Shown here one piece after another: positions 7,297 through 15,486 of a stretch of 24,458 nt of DNA. Source of the DNA: a virus. A program made the translations under genes and the position numbers. The stretch lies in IMG/VR virus record IMGVR_UViG_3300044732_001907, positions 1 to 24,458 of that record, one strand, 5' to 3'. How positions within the stretch are numbered: position 1 is the first letter of the stretch; each line of letters starts with the position of its first letter. The notes under the pieces are model-generated. The model was not told the origin of the DNA. It did no database searches and saw only the letters and a list, made by a program, of their open reading frames with translations.

Positions 7297-8411
7297 TGGA
7301 TTTTTGGGAAGGACAATTAAGTAAAGAAGCAAGGCGTGTTTTGGTGATACCTAATATCACCAATTCCGCTAATATAGAAAAGGATTCATTTGTTGATGTT
7401 ATATACAATCATATAAAAGGTTTAGAGCAGTACGGAGAATACTTTTGGAATATTATATTACCAGAGCCGGTTAAGAAATTAAATTTACTAAATGTAAAGC
7501 AACATATCCTAACTTTCTCTGGCGATATGATTAAAATGCGTACCTATCCGCCTGACTTTAATAGGTTATTGGAAACATTAGAGTATGATGTTATCTATTC
7601 ACATTTGCCTGATTGGCCTCAAGTTGGAAGATATAAGAATTCATTTGATACTAAAATAATTGGTTACTGTCATTGGTGGGAAATGAAATCCTGCAATGCG
7701 GAGGATAGAAAGAATAAATGGAGATGGATGCCAATTGAATTATTGGGTATATCTCAAATGGAAACTTGCTATCTTAATACACAAGACCAAAAGAATAGAG
7801 TATTAGAAGAAGCTAAGATTTGGTTCAATGATGAGTTTGTTAAAAAGCTAGATGATATTTTGGTGGTATGGAATTTAGGATTACCAAAACAAAATGTAAT
7901 TGAATCAGCATCGGAAGAAAAACAAAATATTATAGTATTCAATCATAGAGCAGCAGCTTACAAAGGTTATCCTGCTTTTATTAAATTGATGGAAGAATAT
8001 AGAGAACGTAGACAAGATTTTAGTGTATGGGTGCCTCAATTAAAAGGAACGCCGGAACATAATTGGATTGATGCTACTAAACTTCCAAAGCATGAGTATT
8101 ATGGTAGATTACAACAATGTAAAGTTGGTATTCAGATGAGGCAAACGAATTATGGTTGGAGTGTATCTGCAACTGATTGTTTGATGAATGGTACGCCAAT
8201 GATATATCAAGAATCATTATGTTATCAGGAAATAGAACCAAACGGATTGTTTTTTAAATTTAAAAAAGACCTGTTTGAAATGCTGGATAAAATATTCGAT
8301 GACGATAATTATAGAAAGGATAGGGAGATTAAAAGTATAGCAAGAGCATTAGAACTTTCAGAAAATGAAGGTAAGATGTTACAACAATTAAACATAAAAT
8401 TAAAAGCATAG
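7296..8411 (+). CDS. GT-B fold glycosyltransferase encoded directly before DNA polymerase
   Basis: The 371-residue product has the two-domain layout of GT-B glycosyltransferases. The C-terminal half starts with a strand and loop (IIVFNHRAAAYKGYPAFIKL, 212-231) typical of the nucleotide-sugar domain, and residues 286-303 (YGWSVSATDCLMNGTPMI) take the place of the EGFGL..aEAmA.G.P signature of GT4 enzymes, with the first Glu replaced. The N-terminal domain holds YDVIYSHLPDW and CHWWEMKSC segments. It overlaps the upstream stop by one base and is followed immediately by the polymerase start, so it is co-expressed with replication, unlike the other glycosyltransferases in this window. DNA or nucleotide glycosylation is a reasonable inference by position; a glycan target cannot be excluded. 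Confidence 0.65.
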   Translation: MDFWEGQLSKEARRVLVIPNITNSANIEKDSFVDVIYNHIKGLEQYGEYFWNIILPEPVKKLNLLNVKQHILTFSGDMIKMRTYPPDFNRLLETLEYDVIYSHLPDWPQVGRYKNSFDTKIIGYCHWWEMKSCNAEDRKNKWRWMPIELLGISQMETCYLNTQDQKNRVLEEAKIWFNDEFVKKLDDILVVWNLGLPKQNVIESASEEKQNIIVFNHRAAAYKGYPAFIKLMEEYRERRQDFSVWVPQLKGTPEHNWIDATKLPKHEYYGRLQQCKVGIQMRQTNYGWSVSATDCLMNGTPMIYQESLCYQEIEPNGLFFKFKKDLFEMLDKIFDDDNYRKDREIKSIARALELSENEGKMLQQLNIKLKA

Positions 8412-10934
8412 ATGTATCAAAATATTTATTATCAGAGAGAAAGAAATTTAGTACACATTTGGGATGATAAGTTAGGATATAGAACCTTTCCGTATGTTAG
8501 GTATGCTTACGAAAAAGCACAAAGAGGACAATACACATCTTTGTACGGAGATAAGTTAGATAAGATTTTTAAATTTACAAAAGATGACCCGAATTTATTT
8601 GAATCGGATGTAGCTGAAACCACTAGAGTTTTGGTTGATACATATACTGATTCGGATATTCCATCAGAAGGGCACGTTACACTTACTTATGATATTGAGT
8701 GTGAAATGGATAGTGGTTTGCCTGATGTTGAAAAATCAGAAAATGAATTAACCGCTATTGGTTTGCACGATTCTGCTACTGACCATTATTGGGTTTTAAT
8801 TATGGACAAAGCTGGTAAGATGAGTGAAAAGAAGACCGGTAATAGAACTGTAATTCCTTTCAAAGATGAGAGGGATATGTGTATGAAGTATTTAGAGTTA
8901 TACGAATATATTAATCCAACCATCGTAACGGGTTGGAACATTGATAACTTCGATACTCCTTATTTGTATAATCGTATTAAAAGACTATTAGGTGTTAAGC
9001 ACGCTAATAGGTTAAGCCCAATAGGTGAATGTTTTTGGTCTCCATATCGTAAGAGATTCTATATGGCCGGCGTATCTTATTTAGATTACCTAGCTTTATA
9101 TAAAAACTTCACCTATTCGGAATTAGATAACTATCGTTTAGATAGTATTGCGATGAAAGAATTGGGTAGAGGTAAGATTGAGTACTCTGGTAACTTAGAT
9201 GATTTATTCAAAGATGATATTGAAAAGTTTATTGAGTATAACTTAGTCGATGTTCAATTGGTGGTTGATATGGATGCTAAATTACAATTCATTGATACGG
9301 CTAGAGGTATCTGTCACGCTGGACACGTACCTTATGAAGATTTTGTTTATTCATCAAAGTACTTAGAGGGTGCATTGTTATGTTACCTTAAAAGAAGAAA
9401 CATTGTAGCTCCTAACAAACCTGCGGATAGACAAGAAAGGATGCAAGCACTTAGAGATAATGACCAAGAGAAATTCATTGGTGCATATGTGAAGGCACCC
9501 ATCGTTGGTAAGTACGAATGGATATATGATTTGGATTTAACTTCACTATATCCTTCAATCATTATGACAACTAACATTTCACCAGAAACAAAAGTTGGTA
9601 AGATTGATAATTGGGATGCACAAAAATTTATGAAGGGTGAGATTGATACATTTTTCTTAGGTGAAAAAAGTATTACAAAAGAAAACCTTAAAAAGTTATT
9701 AGATGAAAGCAAATACGCTATATCATCTAATGGAGTTCTTTACACTACTGATAAAGTAGGTTGTATCCCTGATATCTTAGACCTATGGTTTAAACAAAGG
9801 GTTGAGTTTAGAGCATTGGAAAAAAAGTATGGTGAGAGTGGTGACAAAGAGAAGTACGCATTCTATAAGAAAAGACAATTGGTACAAAAAATCTTATTGA
9901 ACTCTTTATATGGTGTGTTAGGTTTGCCGGCTTTCCGTTTTTATGATGTGGATAACGCTGAGGCTGTAACAACAACCGGACAGACTGTAATTAAATCTAC
10001 GGCTGATATGGCTAACATTAAATACAATAAAGAGTTAGGAACAAGCGGACAAGACTTTAACATATACATTGATACGGATTCGGTATTCTTTTCAGCAGTA
10101 CCTATCTTAGACCATCGTTATAAAGATTGGAGAACTTTGCCTGATGCAGAAATTGCCTTGAAGGTGGATGCTATTGCTGGTGAAACTCAAGACTTTTTAA
10201 ATAAGTTTTATGATGTATTGGCTGAGAAAGTATTCAATGTAGATAAAACAAAACATAGATTCCAAATCAAAAAAGAATTTGTAAGTAGAAGTGGTATTTG
10301 GATTGCTAAGAAACGATACGCTCAATGGATTATTGCGGAGAATGGTATTCCTTGTGATACGTTGCAAGTTAAAGGATTGGATGTGGTTCGTTCATCGTAT
10401 CCAGCACAATTCCGTAAGTTTATGAGTGGTATATTGATTTCAATTCTACAAGGTGAAACTGAAATGGTATTAACTGATAGGATATATGATTTCAAAAAGG
10501 ACTTGGTTAATATGGATGTAACTTCAATTGCTAAGAACTCAGCAGTAAAAGAATTATCAAAATACATTCCAAAGAAAAAAGATAATAGAGCAATGTTCCA
10601 ATTCAATAGTGGAACTCCGGCGCATGTAAAAGCAGCAATCGCTCACAATCAACTATTAGTTCATTTTAAATGTGCAGCTAAGCACGCTCCAATGAGAGAT
10701 GGTGATAAAATTAAGTGGGTATATTTGAAACAAAACCCATATGGATTGGATGCGGTTGGATTCAAAGGACATGATGACCCTGATGAAATAATGGACTTGG
10801 TGAGGATGTATATCGATTATGATAAAATCTTCGAAAGGGAATTATTGAAGAAATTAGAGGACTTTTATGGGGCTTTAGGGTGGGGTGCAGTACTTTCCTC
10901 ACAAAAAACCGCTGAACAATTCTTTTCTTTCTAA
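8412..10934 (+). CDS. Family B DNA polymerase, T4 gp43-like replicative enzyme
   Basis: The 840-residue protein carries both activities of a replicative family B polymerase. The 3'-5' exonuclease motifs are YDIECE (D94, E96), GWNIDNFD (173-181) and YNLVD (D280). The polymerase motifs are A, DLTSLYPS with D375; B, KILLNSLYG (493-501); and C, YIDTDS with D554 and D556, followed further on by KKRYAQW. Length is near T4 gp43 (898). No intein or intron interrupts it. It starts on the base after the preceding stop and ends the P2 operon. The sliding clamp and clamp loader genes follow in the next operon, which supports a T4-type replisome. Confidence 0.97.
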   Translation: MYQNIYYQRERNLVHIWDDKLGYRTFPYVRYAYEKAQRGQYTSLYGDKLDKIFKFTKDDPNLFESDVAETTRVLVDTYTDSDIPSEGHVTLTYDIECEMDSGLPDVEKSENELTAIGLHDSATDHYWVLIMDKAGKMSEKKTGNRTVIPFKDERDMCMKYLELYEYINPTIVTGWNIDNFDTPYLYNRIKRLLGVKHANRLSPIGECFWSPYRKRFYMAGVSYLDYLALYKNFTYSELDNYRLDSIAMKELGRGKIEYSGNLDDLFKDDIEKFIEYNLVDVQLVVDMDAKLQFIDTARGICHAGHVPYEDFVYSSKYLEGALLCYLKRRNIVAPNKPADRQERMQALRDNDQEKFIGAYVKAPIVGKYEWIYDLDLTSLYPSIIMTTNISPETKVGKIDNWDAQKFMKGEIDTFFLGEKSITKENLKKLLDESKYAISSNGVLYTTDKVGCIPDILDLWFKQRVEFRALEKKYGESGDKEKYAFYKKRQLVQKILLNSLYGVLGLPAFRFYDVDNAEAVTTTGQTVIKSTADMANIKYNKELGTSGQDFNIYIDTDSVFFSAVPILDHRYKDWRTLPDAEIALKVDAIAGETQDFLNKFYDVLAEKVFNVDKTKHRFQIKKEFVSRSGIWIAKKRYAQWIIAENGIPCDTLQVKGLDVVRSSYPAQFRKFMSGILISILQGETEMVLTDRIYDFKKDLVNMDVTSIAKNSAVKELSKYIPKKKDNRAMFQFNSGTPAHVKAAIAHNQLLVHFKCAAKHAPMRDGDKIKWVYLKQNPYGLDAVGFKGHDDPDEIMDLVRMYIDYDKIFERELLKKLEDFYGALGWGAVLSSQKTAEQFFSF

Positions 10935-10938
10935 AAGA

Positions 10939-10970
10939 TTTGGTGGTTTCAGGTATTTTTCGTATATTTG
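10939..10970 (+). promoter_or_regulatory. Conserved phage promoter P3, before the clamp operon
   Basis: TTTG (10939-10942), a 20-nt spacer and TATATTTG (10963-10970). The spacer contains TCAGG and TTTTTCG in the same register as P2 and P4. It lies wholly in the gap after the polymerase. Predicted start near 10975, leaving a leader of about 35 nt to the ATG at 11010. Confidence 0.85.
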
Positions 10971-11009
10971 TGTATTATAAACTTTAAATAAATTAAAATT
11001 AGATTCGTT

Positions 11010-11705
11010 ATGAACAAAAGCAAATTCGATGGTTTCGTAAATCGTTACAACTTAGGTGGTGAGATTGAATCCGTTATGGTAAAATCCGATGATACAAATT
11101 TATCGGTAAGAATGATTTCAGATGACAAAACCTTATTAGGTGATGTTACAGTAGTAGGCGGTGAATTTCCAAATGGTGAGTTTGGTATTTACACTACATC
11201 TCAATTGAAAGGATTATTGAGTGTATTAGATGAATCAATCGCAGTAGAAGAAGTTACTGGAGCATTGAAATTCTCTGATAAGAAAACAAAGGTACAATAT
11301 ATGTTAGCAGCACCATCGGTGATTCCTGCAGTACCTGATTTAAAAGCATTACCTCCATTTGATACGGAAGTAAGTTTAGATGATGACTTTGTAAATAAGT
11401 TCATTAAATCAAAAGGTGTATTATCTGATTCAGATACATTCACATTTATGGTTAAAGGTGGTAAGGCTGAAATTATCTTAGGATATTCTTCAATCAACTC
11501 AAACCGAATTTCAATTGCAGTAGAAGCAACTGCTAAAGAAGATATCGAACCAATCGCTTTCTCAGCAAAATATTTGAAAGCTATCTTAATGGCTAACAAA
11601 GGTTCTAAATCATCTTCATTAAAAATCTCATCTAAGGGATTATCGCATGTAGCATTCGTAGATGGTGATTACACTTCAAACTATTACTTAGTAGAAATTA
11701 AATAA
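11010..11705 (+). CDS. Sliding clamp, T4 gp45-like
   Basis: The 231-residue product is close in length to T4 gp45 (228), the trimeric ring that tethers the polymerase to DNA. It has no enzymatic motifs; the call rests on overall pattern: alternating strands, the IYTTSQLKGLLSVLD segment near 60-74, a second-domain SDTFTFMVKGGKAEI segment, and the terminal HVAFVDGDYTSNYYLVEI, which matches the closing strands of clamp proteins of this group. Context is strong: it lies between the polymerase and two clamp-loader subunits. In T4 the clamp also activates late transcription, which may matter here since more than one promoter class appears in the window. Confidence 0.8.
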   Translation: MNKSKFDGFVNRYNLGGEIESVMVKSDDTNLSVRMISDDKTLLGDVTVVGGEFPNGEFGIYTTSQLKGLLSVLDESIAVEEVTGALKFSDKKTKVQYMLAAPSVIPAVPDLKALPPFDTEVSLDDDFVNKFIKSKGVLSDSDTFTFMVKGGKAEIILGYSSINSNRISIAVEATAKEDIEPIAFSAKYLKAILMANKGSKSSSLKISSKGLSHVAFVDGDYTSNYYLVEIK

Positions 11706-11710
11706 TTATT

Positions 11711-12922
11711 ATGAGCTTTTGGGATACTGAACCACAAAAACCTGTCTTTGACTTTGAATCTGAAAAATCAAAGTTAATAGAAAATATGGATTACCTTATG
11801 ACAATGTCTGTACAAGAACAAACTTTGTATAAGAAGTGGGTAGAATTGCAAGAACCTACAATGATTCAAGCAAAAGCCCAAATAGCATCATACTATGATT
11901 CTCAATGGAAACCAACTGATATCAACAATAAGGAGCTAACGATAAAAGAAATTGAATCGTTAGACCCTTACGTTGAGATTGTGGAAGACCCGAAAGAATC
12001 TACTAAGTGGGCAGCGGTAAGACGTATGATTCACACAATGGATTTTACAGCAAACCCTGGCCGTAATGTGAAGATTAATGTAAAGGATAGAGTAAGTGGA
12101 AAACTATTAGGACAGATTTCATTAGCATCCGATGTAACCGCTATGGGAGTTAGAGATAACTTTATTGGTTGGACTAAGGATAATAAGTTTGTTGATGGTA
12201 AGTTAAACAATACTACTATTGCCTCTACTATTGTATGTACTCAGCCATTAGGATACAATTTCTTAGGTGGTAAGTTAATCGCTATGATGACAACTACGCC
12301 GGAGGTTAGAGCATATTGGAAAGAGAAGTATAAGAACGTATTGATTGCAGTGGGTACAACATCTTTGTATGGTATTCATTCACAATATAATGGTATCCCT
12401 TTATTTAAAACATTAGGTGAATCAGCTGGTAAGATTAGTTTAAAGCCGGATGATAAATTCTATGACCCGTGGCATCAATGGATTAAAGAAAACCATGCGG
12501 AGTGGTATTCTGAAAACATTACCGAAGAAAGAGCTCGTAATGGCGCTAATATGGGTTACGAAAGAAACGGACCTGTTAGTGGTATCAAACAAAAGATATT
12601 AGGTAAGATATTCAAAGAGTGTGGTATTAAGGCAACTGAATATCATCACGGATTTAAAAGAGGTGTGTACTTCGCTATGATGTATGAGAATGGAAATGAA
12701 TTCCTTCGTAACGAAATCACCGAAGATAAACTAATCATCAAAGATAAGTTTAAGCAAGGTACTGAATACATCAACAAATGGTGGAAGAAACACGCAATAA
12801 GTAGATATACAAAACTACATGATGAAGGAAGAATTAAACCAGAACACTTATTCTACATAGATGCTATTGGAATTAGTTGGGAAGAAATGAAAGAAAAATA
12901 CCTATCAGAAGTAGGAAGATAA
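11711..12922 (+). CDS. DruA-like (DUF4338) family protein in the replisome operon
   Basis: The 403-residue protein resembles the DUF4338/DruA family. The central part runs G-ISLASDV..., RDNFIGW, then LNNTTIASTIVCTQPLGYNFLGGKLIAM, W..KY, a strand with GTTSLYG, and FKTLGESAGK. This follows the order of the DruA signature (iGWd...l..nsRFLilP...n.aShvL...W...Y...P.l.eTF......G..Y.aanw..lG.T.Grg). DruA is named after the Druantia defence system; its catalytic role is unsettled, and phage-encoded homologues are known only as uncharacterised proteins. The last third (residues about 270-400) is basic and aromatic and may bind DNA. It lies 5 nt after the clamp gene. Family call moderate, function unknown. 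Confidence 0.5.
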   Translation: MSFWDTEPQKPVFDFESEKSKLIENMDYLMTMSVQEQTLYKKWVELQEPTMIQAKAQIASYYDSQWKPTDINNKELTIKEIESLDPYVEIVEDPKESTKWAAVRRMIHTMDFTANPGRNVKINVKDRVSGKLLGQISLASDVTAMGVRDNFIGWTKDNKFVDGKLNNTTIASTIVCTQPLGYNFLGGKLIAMMTTTPEVRAYWKEKYKNVLIAVGTTSLYGIHSQYNGIPLFKTLGESAGKISLKPDDKFYDPWHQWIKENHAEWYSENITEERARNGANMGYERNGPVSGIKQKILGKIFKECGIKATEYHHGFKRGVYFAMMYENGNEFLRNEITEDKLIIKDKFKQGTEYINKWWKKHAISRYTKLHDEGRIKPEHLFYIDAIGISWEEMKEKYLSEVGR

Positions 12923-12939
12923 TATAAAAAACAAAAATT

Positions 12940-13359
12940 ATGGCAAAGGATAAAAAAACAAAAATTGAAAAGGTAGAAACCGCAACAAAAGAAATAGTAC
13001 CTGAATTAGGACTAGCATCAATAAATTTAGAAAAATACGATGATTGTGAGTGGTGTTTTCAATTTGATGAAGATGAACCACAAATATTTGCTTGGATGGA
13101 TGATGAGTTAAATAAAGAAGAAGACCCAAAAGTAATGTTTAGTATTACCAATGTAAAGGATTCTTATATTAACTTTACACATCAAAATGGAAAAGTATTT
13201 AAATTATTTGCTAGAGAAATTTCAGAGCAAGGTAAGGAATTAAGAGAAAAGCAAAGAGTTATGATAGCTCAAATGAAAGAAGATGAAAGAGCTTATCAAG
13301 AAAGATTACAAGAAATTCAAAAAGAAAACGAAAATGCAAGTGAAAATAAAAAGGATTAA
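12940..13359 (+). CDS. Acidic protein of unknown function
   Basis: I do not recognise this 139-residue protein. It begins with a lysine-rich segment, has an acidic aromatic middle (WCFQFDEDEPQIFAWMDDEL), a probable beta region (VMFSITNVKDSYINFTHQNGKVFKLF), and ends in a long charged helix that is likely a coiled coil (from about residue 95 to the end). No membrane segment or enzyme motif is visible. It sits between the DruA-like gene and dUTPase in the clamp operon, and its last 26 bases overlap the start of the dUTPase gene in another frame. Confidence 0.65.
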   Translation: MAKDKKTKIEKVETATKEIVPELGLASINLEKYDDCEWCFQFDEDEPQIFAWMDDELNKEEDPKVMFSITNVKDSYINFTHQNGKVFKLFAREISEQGKELREKQRVMIAQMKEDERAYQERLQEIQKENENASENKKD

Positions 13360-13768
13360 TCCTAATGCGGTAATTCCAACATACGCTAAAGAAGGTGATG
13401 CTGGTATGGATTTAGTAGCAACATCAATTATATCAGAAACAACTACTGATGTAACCTATGGTACGGGATTGGCTATGGAAATTAGAGATGGGTTTGTGGG
13501 ATTGGTATTCCCTCGTTCATCAATAAGAAAATACGATTTGGCATTAACAAATTCTGTAGGTGTAATTGATAGTGGGTATAGAGGAGAAATTCAAGCCACA
13601 TTCAAAAAAACTAATTGGTTAAAAGGCAATGAATCTGAAAAATATCAAATAGGTGATAGAATTGCACAAATTATGATTATACCGCATCCACAAATTGAGT
13701 TTGATGAAGTGGACGAGTTATCGGATACTCAAAGAGGTGATGGTGGATTTGGTTCAACTGGAAAATAA
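13334..13768 (+). CDS. dut: dUTP diphosphatase (trimeric dUTPase)
   Basis: The enzyme hydrolyses dUTP to dUMP and pyrophosphate, which keeps uracil out of DNA and feeds thymidylate synthesis. All five motifs of the homotrimeric family are present in 144 residues: GDAGMDL (21-27), PRSS (60-63), GVIDSGYRGEI (76-86), GDRIAQIMI (107-115) and RGDGGFGSTG (134-143). The ATG at 13334 is preferred over one at 13283, because the family N-terminus begins just before KIKRINP; the longer form would add 17 lysine-rich residues. It overlaps both neighbours or abuts them, so it belongs to the clamp operon. Confidence 0.95.
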   Translation: MQVKIKRINPNAVIPTYAKEGDAGMDLVATSIISETTTDVTYGTGLAMEIRDGFVGLVFPRSSIRKYDLALTNSVGVIDSGYRGEIQATFKKTNWLKGNESEKYQIGDRIAQIMIIPHPQIEFDEVDELSDTQRGDGGFGSTGK

Positions 13769-13778
13769 AAAATACAAT

Positions 13779-14720
13779 ATGTTTATAGAACAAACGGAAG
13801 AAAAGGTAAATAATAATTTATGGGTAGAGAAATATCGCCCATCAAAGCTTGTTGATTATGTAGGTAACGAACATCTAAAATCAAAAGTAGAAGGTTATTT
13901 AGAAACAGGTGAAATTCCACATTTACTTTTGTACGGAAAAGCCGGCACTGGTAAAACTACATTAGCAAAGTTAATCGTAAAATCAATTGAATGTGATTAT
14001 ATGATTATCAACGCATCTTCGGAGAATAATGTGGATACCGTAAGAAATAAAGTAACTAACTTTGCATCTTCAATGGGATTCAAACCATTTAAGATTATTA
14101 TATTGGATGAGTTTGATTATATGACTCACAACGCACAAGCTATATTAAGAAACTTAATGGAAACATTTTCAGCACATTGCCGTTTCATATTAACTTGTAA
14201 CTATGTTGAGAAAGTAATTGACCCAATTCAAAGTAGATGTCAATCATTTCAAATTGTACCTCCAACTAAAAAAGACGTTGCTATGCAAATTAGTAAAATC
14301 TTAAAAAATGAAGAAATTGAATTTGAAGTTAAGGATTTAGTTCCAATTATTGATGCAGCTTATCCTGATATTCGTAAGGTTATTAATACTTGCCAATTGA
14401 ATTCAATCAAAGGTAAGTTGAAAGTGGATGTACAAAATCTATTAGAGAATGATTATAGAAATAAAATTATTGACATCCTATCTTCAAAAGATGATAAGAG
14501 AAATAAGTATATGAAAGTAAGACAGGCTCTTATTGATTCCAAAGTTACGGACTTTACTGATTTATATACAATGTTATATGATAAGGTAGATGAGTATGGT
14601 GGAGAGAATACGGCAAACATCATTCTTTTATTAGGAGATGGTGTAAGTAAATCAGCAGTAGCAATTGATAAAGAAATTATAGCAGCAGCTACATTAATTC
14701 AAATTTTAAATATTATATAA
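13779..14720 (+). CDS. Clamp loader large subunit, T4 gp44/RFC-like AAA+ ATPase
   Basis: The 314-residue product is an AAA+ ATPase that opens and loads the sliding clamp at primer ends. It has the RFC opening motif WVEKYRP (15-21), Walker A GKAGTGKT (53-60), Walker B IIILDE (106-111), sensor 1 LTCN, and the SRC motif (152-154) that supplies the arginine finger to the neighbouring subunit. Its length matches T4 gp44 (319). The ATG at 13779 places the family start correctly; an upstream ATG at 13695 would lie inside dUTPase and add 28 unrelated residues. Its stop overlaps the next start by one base. Confidence 0.93.
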   Translation: MFIEQTEEKVNNNLWVEKYRPSKLVDYVGNEHLKSKVEGYLETGEIPHLLLYGKAGTGKTTLAKLIVKSIECDYMIINASSENNVDTVRNKVTNFASSMGFKPFKIIILDEFDYMTHNAQAILRNLMETFSAHCRFILTCNYVEKVIDPIQSRCQSFQIVPPTKKDVAMQISKILKNEEIEFEVKDLVPIIDAAYPDIRKVINTCQLNSIKGKLKVDVQNLLENDYRNKIIDILSSKDDKRNKYMKVRQALIDSKVTDFTDLYTMLYDKVDEYGGENTANIILLLGDGVSKSAVAIDKEIIAAATLIQILNII

Positions 14721-14986
14721 TGGCAAACATTTTAGGAGCAGGTGGGCAACCAATCGGAGGACAAGAAGAAAAAGCAGTTTCATTAGAAAAAACCGAAGCA
14801 ATCGGATGTAAGAAATGTGGTGGTGAGATTTTCGTACAAGGTTTTGGATTCCGTAGAATTTCAAAGTTATTAACTGGTAAACCAAAAGATGAAGTACTGC
14901 CGGTTGAACTATTCCTTTGTGGAGATTGTGGTGAAGTACTTAATGAATTATTACCTCCGGGTTTAAAAGTAGAAGAAGAAGCATAA
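14720..14986 (+). CDS. Small zinc-ribbon protein between the clamp loader genes
   Basis: The 88-residue protein has C30-x2-C33 (CKKCGG) and C67-x2-C70 (CGDCGE), spaced as in a zinc ribbon, after a glycine-rich start and before an acidic tail. I do not recognise the family. It overlaps the clamp-loader stop by one base and ends one base before the next start, so it is made together with the two loader subunits. Zinc ribbons of this size serve in nucleic-acid binding or in transcription complexes; whether it joins the replisome or clamp-dependent transcription cannot be told from sequence. Confidence 0.7.
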   Translation: MANILGAGGQPIGGQEEKAVSLEKTEAIGCKKCGGEIFVQGFGFRRISKLLTGKPKDEVLPVELFLCGDCGEVLNELLPPGLKVEEEA

Positions 14987-14987
14987 T

Positions 14988-15437
14988 ATGGCTAAAACAT
15001 TATTCGACCATCTAAACGCAATTACGGATAAGAAAGACCCAAAGTATTGGGACACGCTTGATGAAAGTGATAAAAAGACATGGAGTAACTATATGATACT
15101 CCGTTTTCTTTCTATGAAACCTGAGTGGATAGAACTAATTGCAGATATACAACCTTACATACAGGAGGCACCTCCCAAAGCGATGTATTTATGTTTGATA
15201 GGATTGATTCCAAAGACGAGAGCATTCTTAAAATATATGAAACCCGCTTCATCTGAAAAGTATGAAGATTGGATTATTGAATTGGTAGCAAGACAATATG
15301 AAGTATCTTTAACTGAAGCAGAGGATTATCTTAAAATACTTTACGAAACCACCAGCGGTAAGATGCATATTAAGGAAATCGCTGAGAACTATGGTACTGA
15401 CCCTAAACAAATTACTAAATTAAAACTCAAAGTTTAA
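14988..15437 (+). CDS. Clamp loader small subunit, T4 gp62-like
   Basis: The 149-residue protein starts with LFDHLNAIT and contains SNYMILRFLSMKPEWIELI followed by a proline break and a short hydrophobic LIGLIPKTRAFLKYMK. This is the pattern of the gp62 family in T4-like phages (F.vnr.LS..pe......, then liPk....kymk), although it is shorter than T4 gp62 (187). gp62 is the non-ATPase partner of gp44 in the 4:1 loader. The C-terminal part (IAENYGTDPKQITKLKLKV) could form a small helical DNA-binding unit. Position after gp44-like and zinc-ribbon genes supports the call. It is the last gene of the P3 operon; P4 starts on the base after its stop. Confidence 0.7.
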   Translation: MAKTLFDHLNAITDKKDPKYWDTLDESDKKTWSNYMILRFLSMKPEWIELIADIQPYIQEAPPKAMYLCLIGLIPKTRAFLKYMKPASSEKYEDWIIELVARQYEVSLTEAEDYLKILYETTSGKMHIKEIAENYGTDPKQITKLKLKV

Positions 15438-15469
15438 TTTGGTAATCTCGGGTATTTTTCGTATCTTTA
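15438..15469 (+). promoter_or_regulatory. Conserved phage promoter P4, before the nuclease gene
   Basis: TTTG (15438-15441), a 20-nt spacer and TATCTTTA (15462-15469), with one deviation from TAnnTTTG at the last base. The spacer has TCGGG and TTTTTCG in the same register as the others. It begins at the first base after the upstream stop; the ATG follows at 15487, so the predicted leader is about 13 nt. Confidence 0.75.
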
Positions 15470-15486
15470 TAGAATAAAATAACATA

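Noticed and set aside
11201-11599. Antisense frame of 132 codons across the clamp gene
   Set aside because: Shadow of the clamp coding frame; no promoter on the minus strand and no recognisable protein pattern.
13283-13333. Longer dUTPase start
   Set aside because: Lies within the coiled-coil end of the upstream gene and adds only lysine-rich residues before the normal dUTPase N-terminus.
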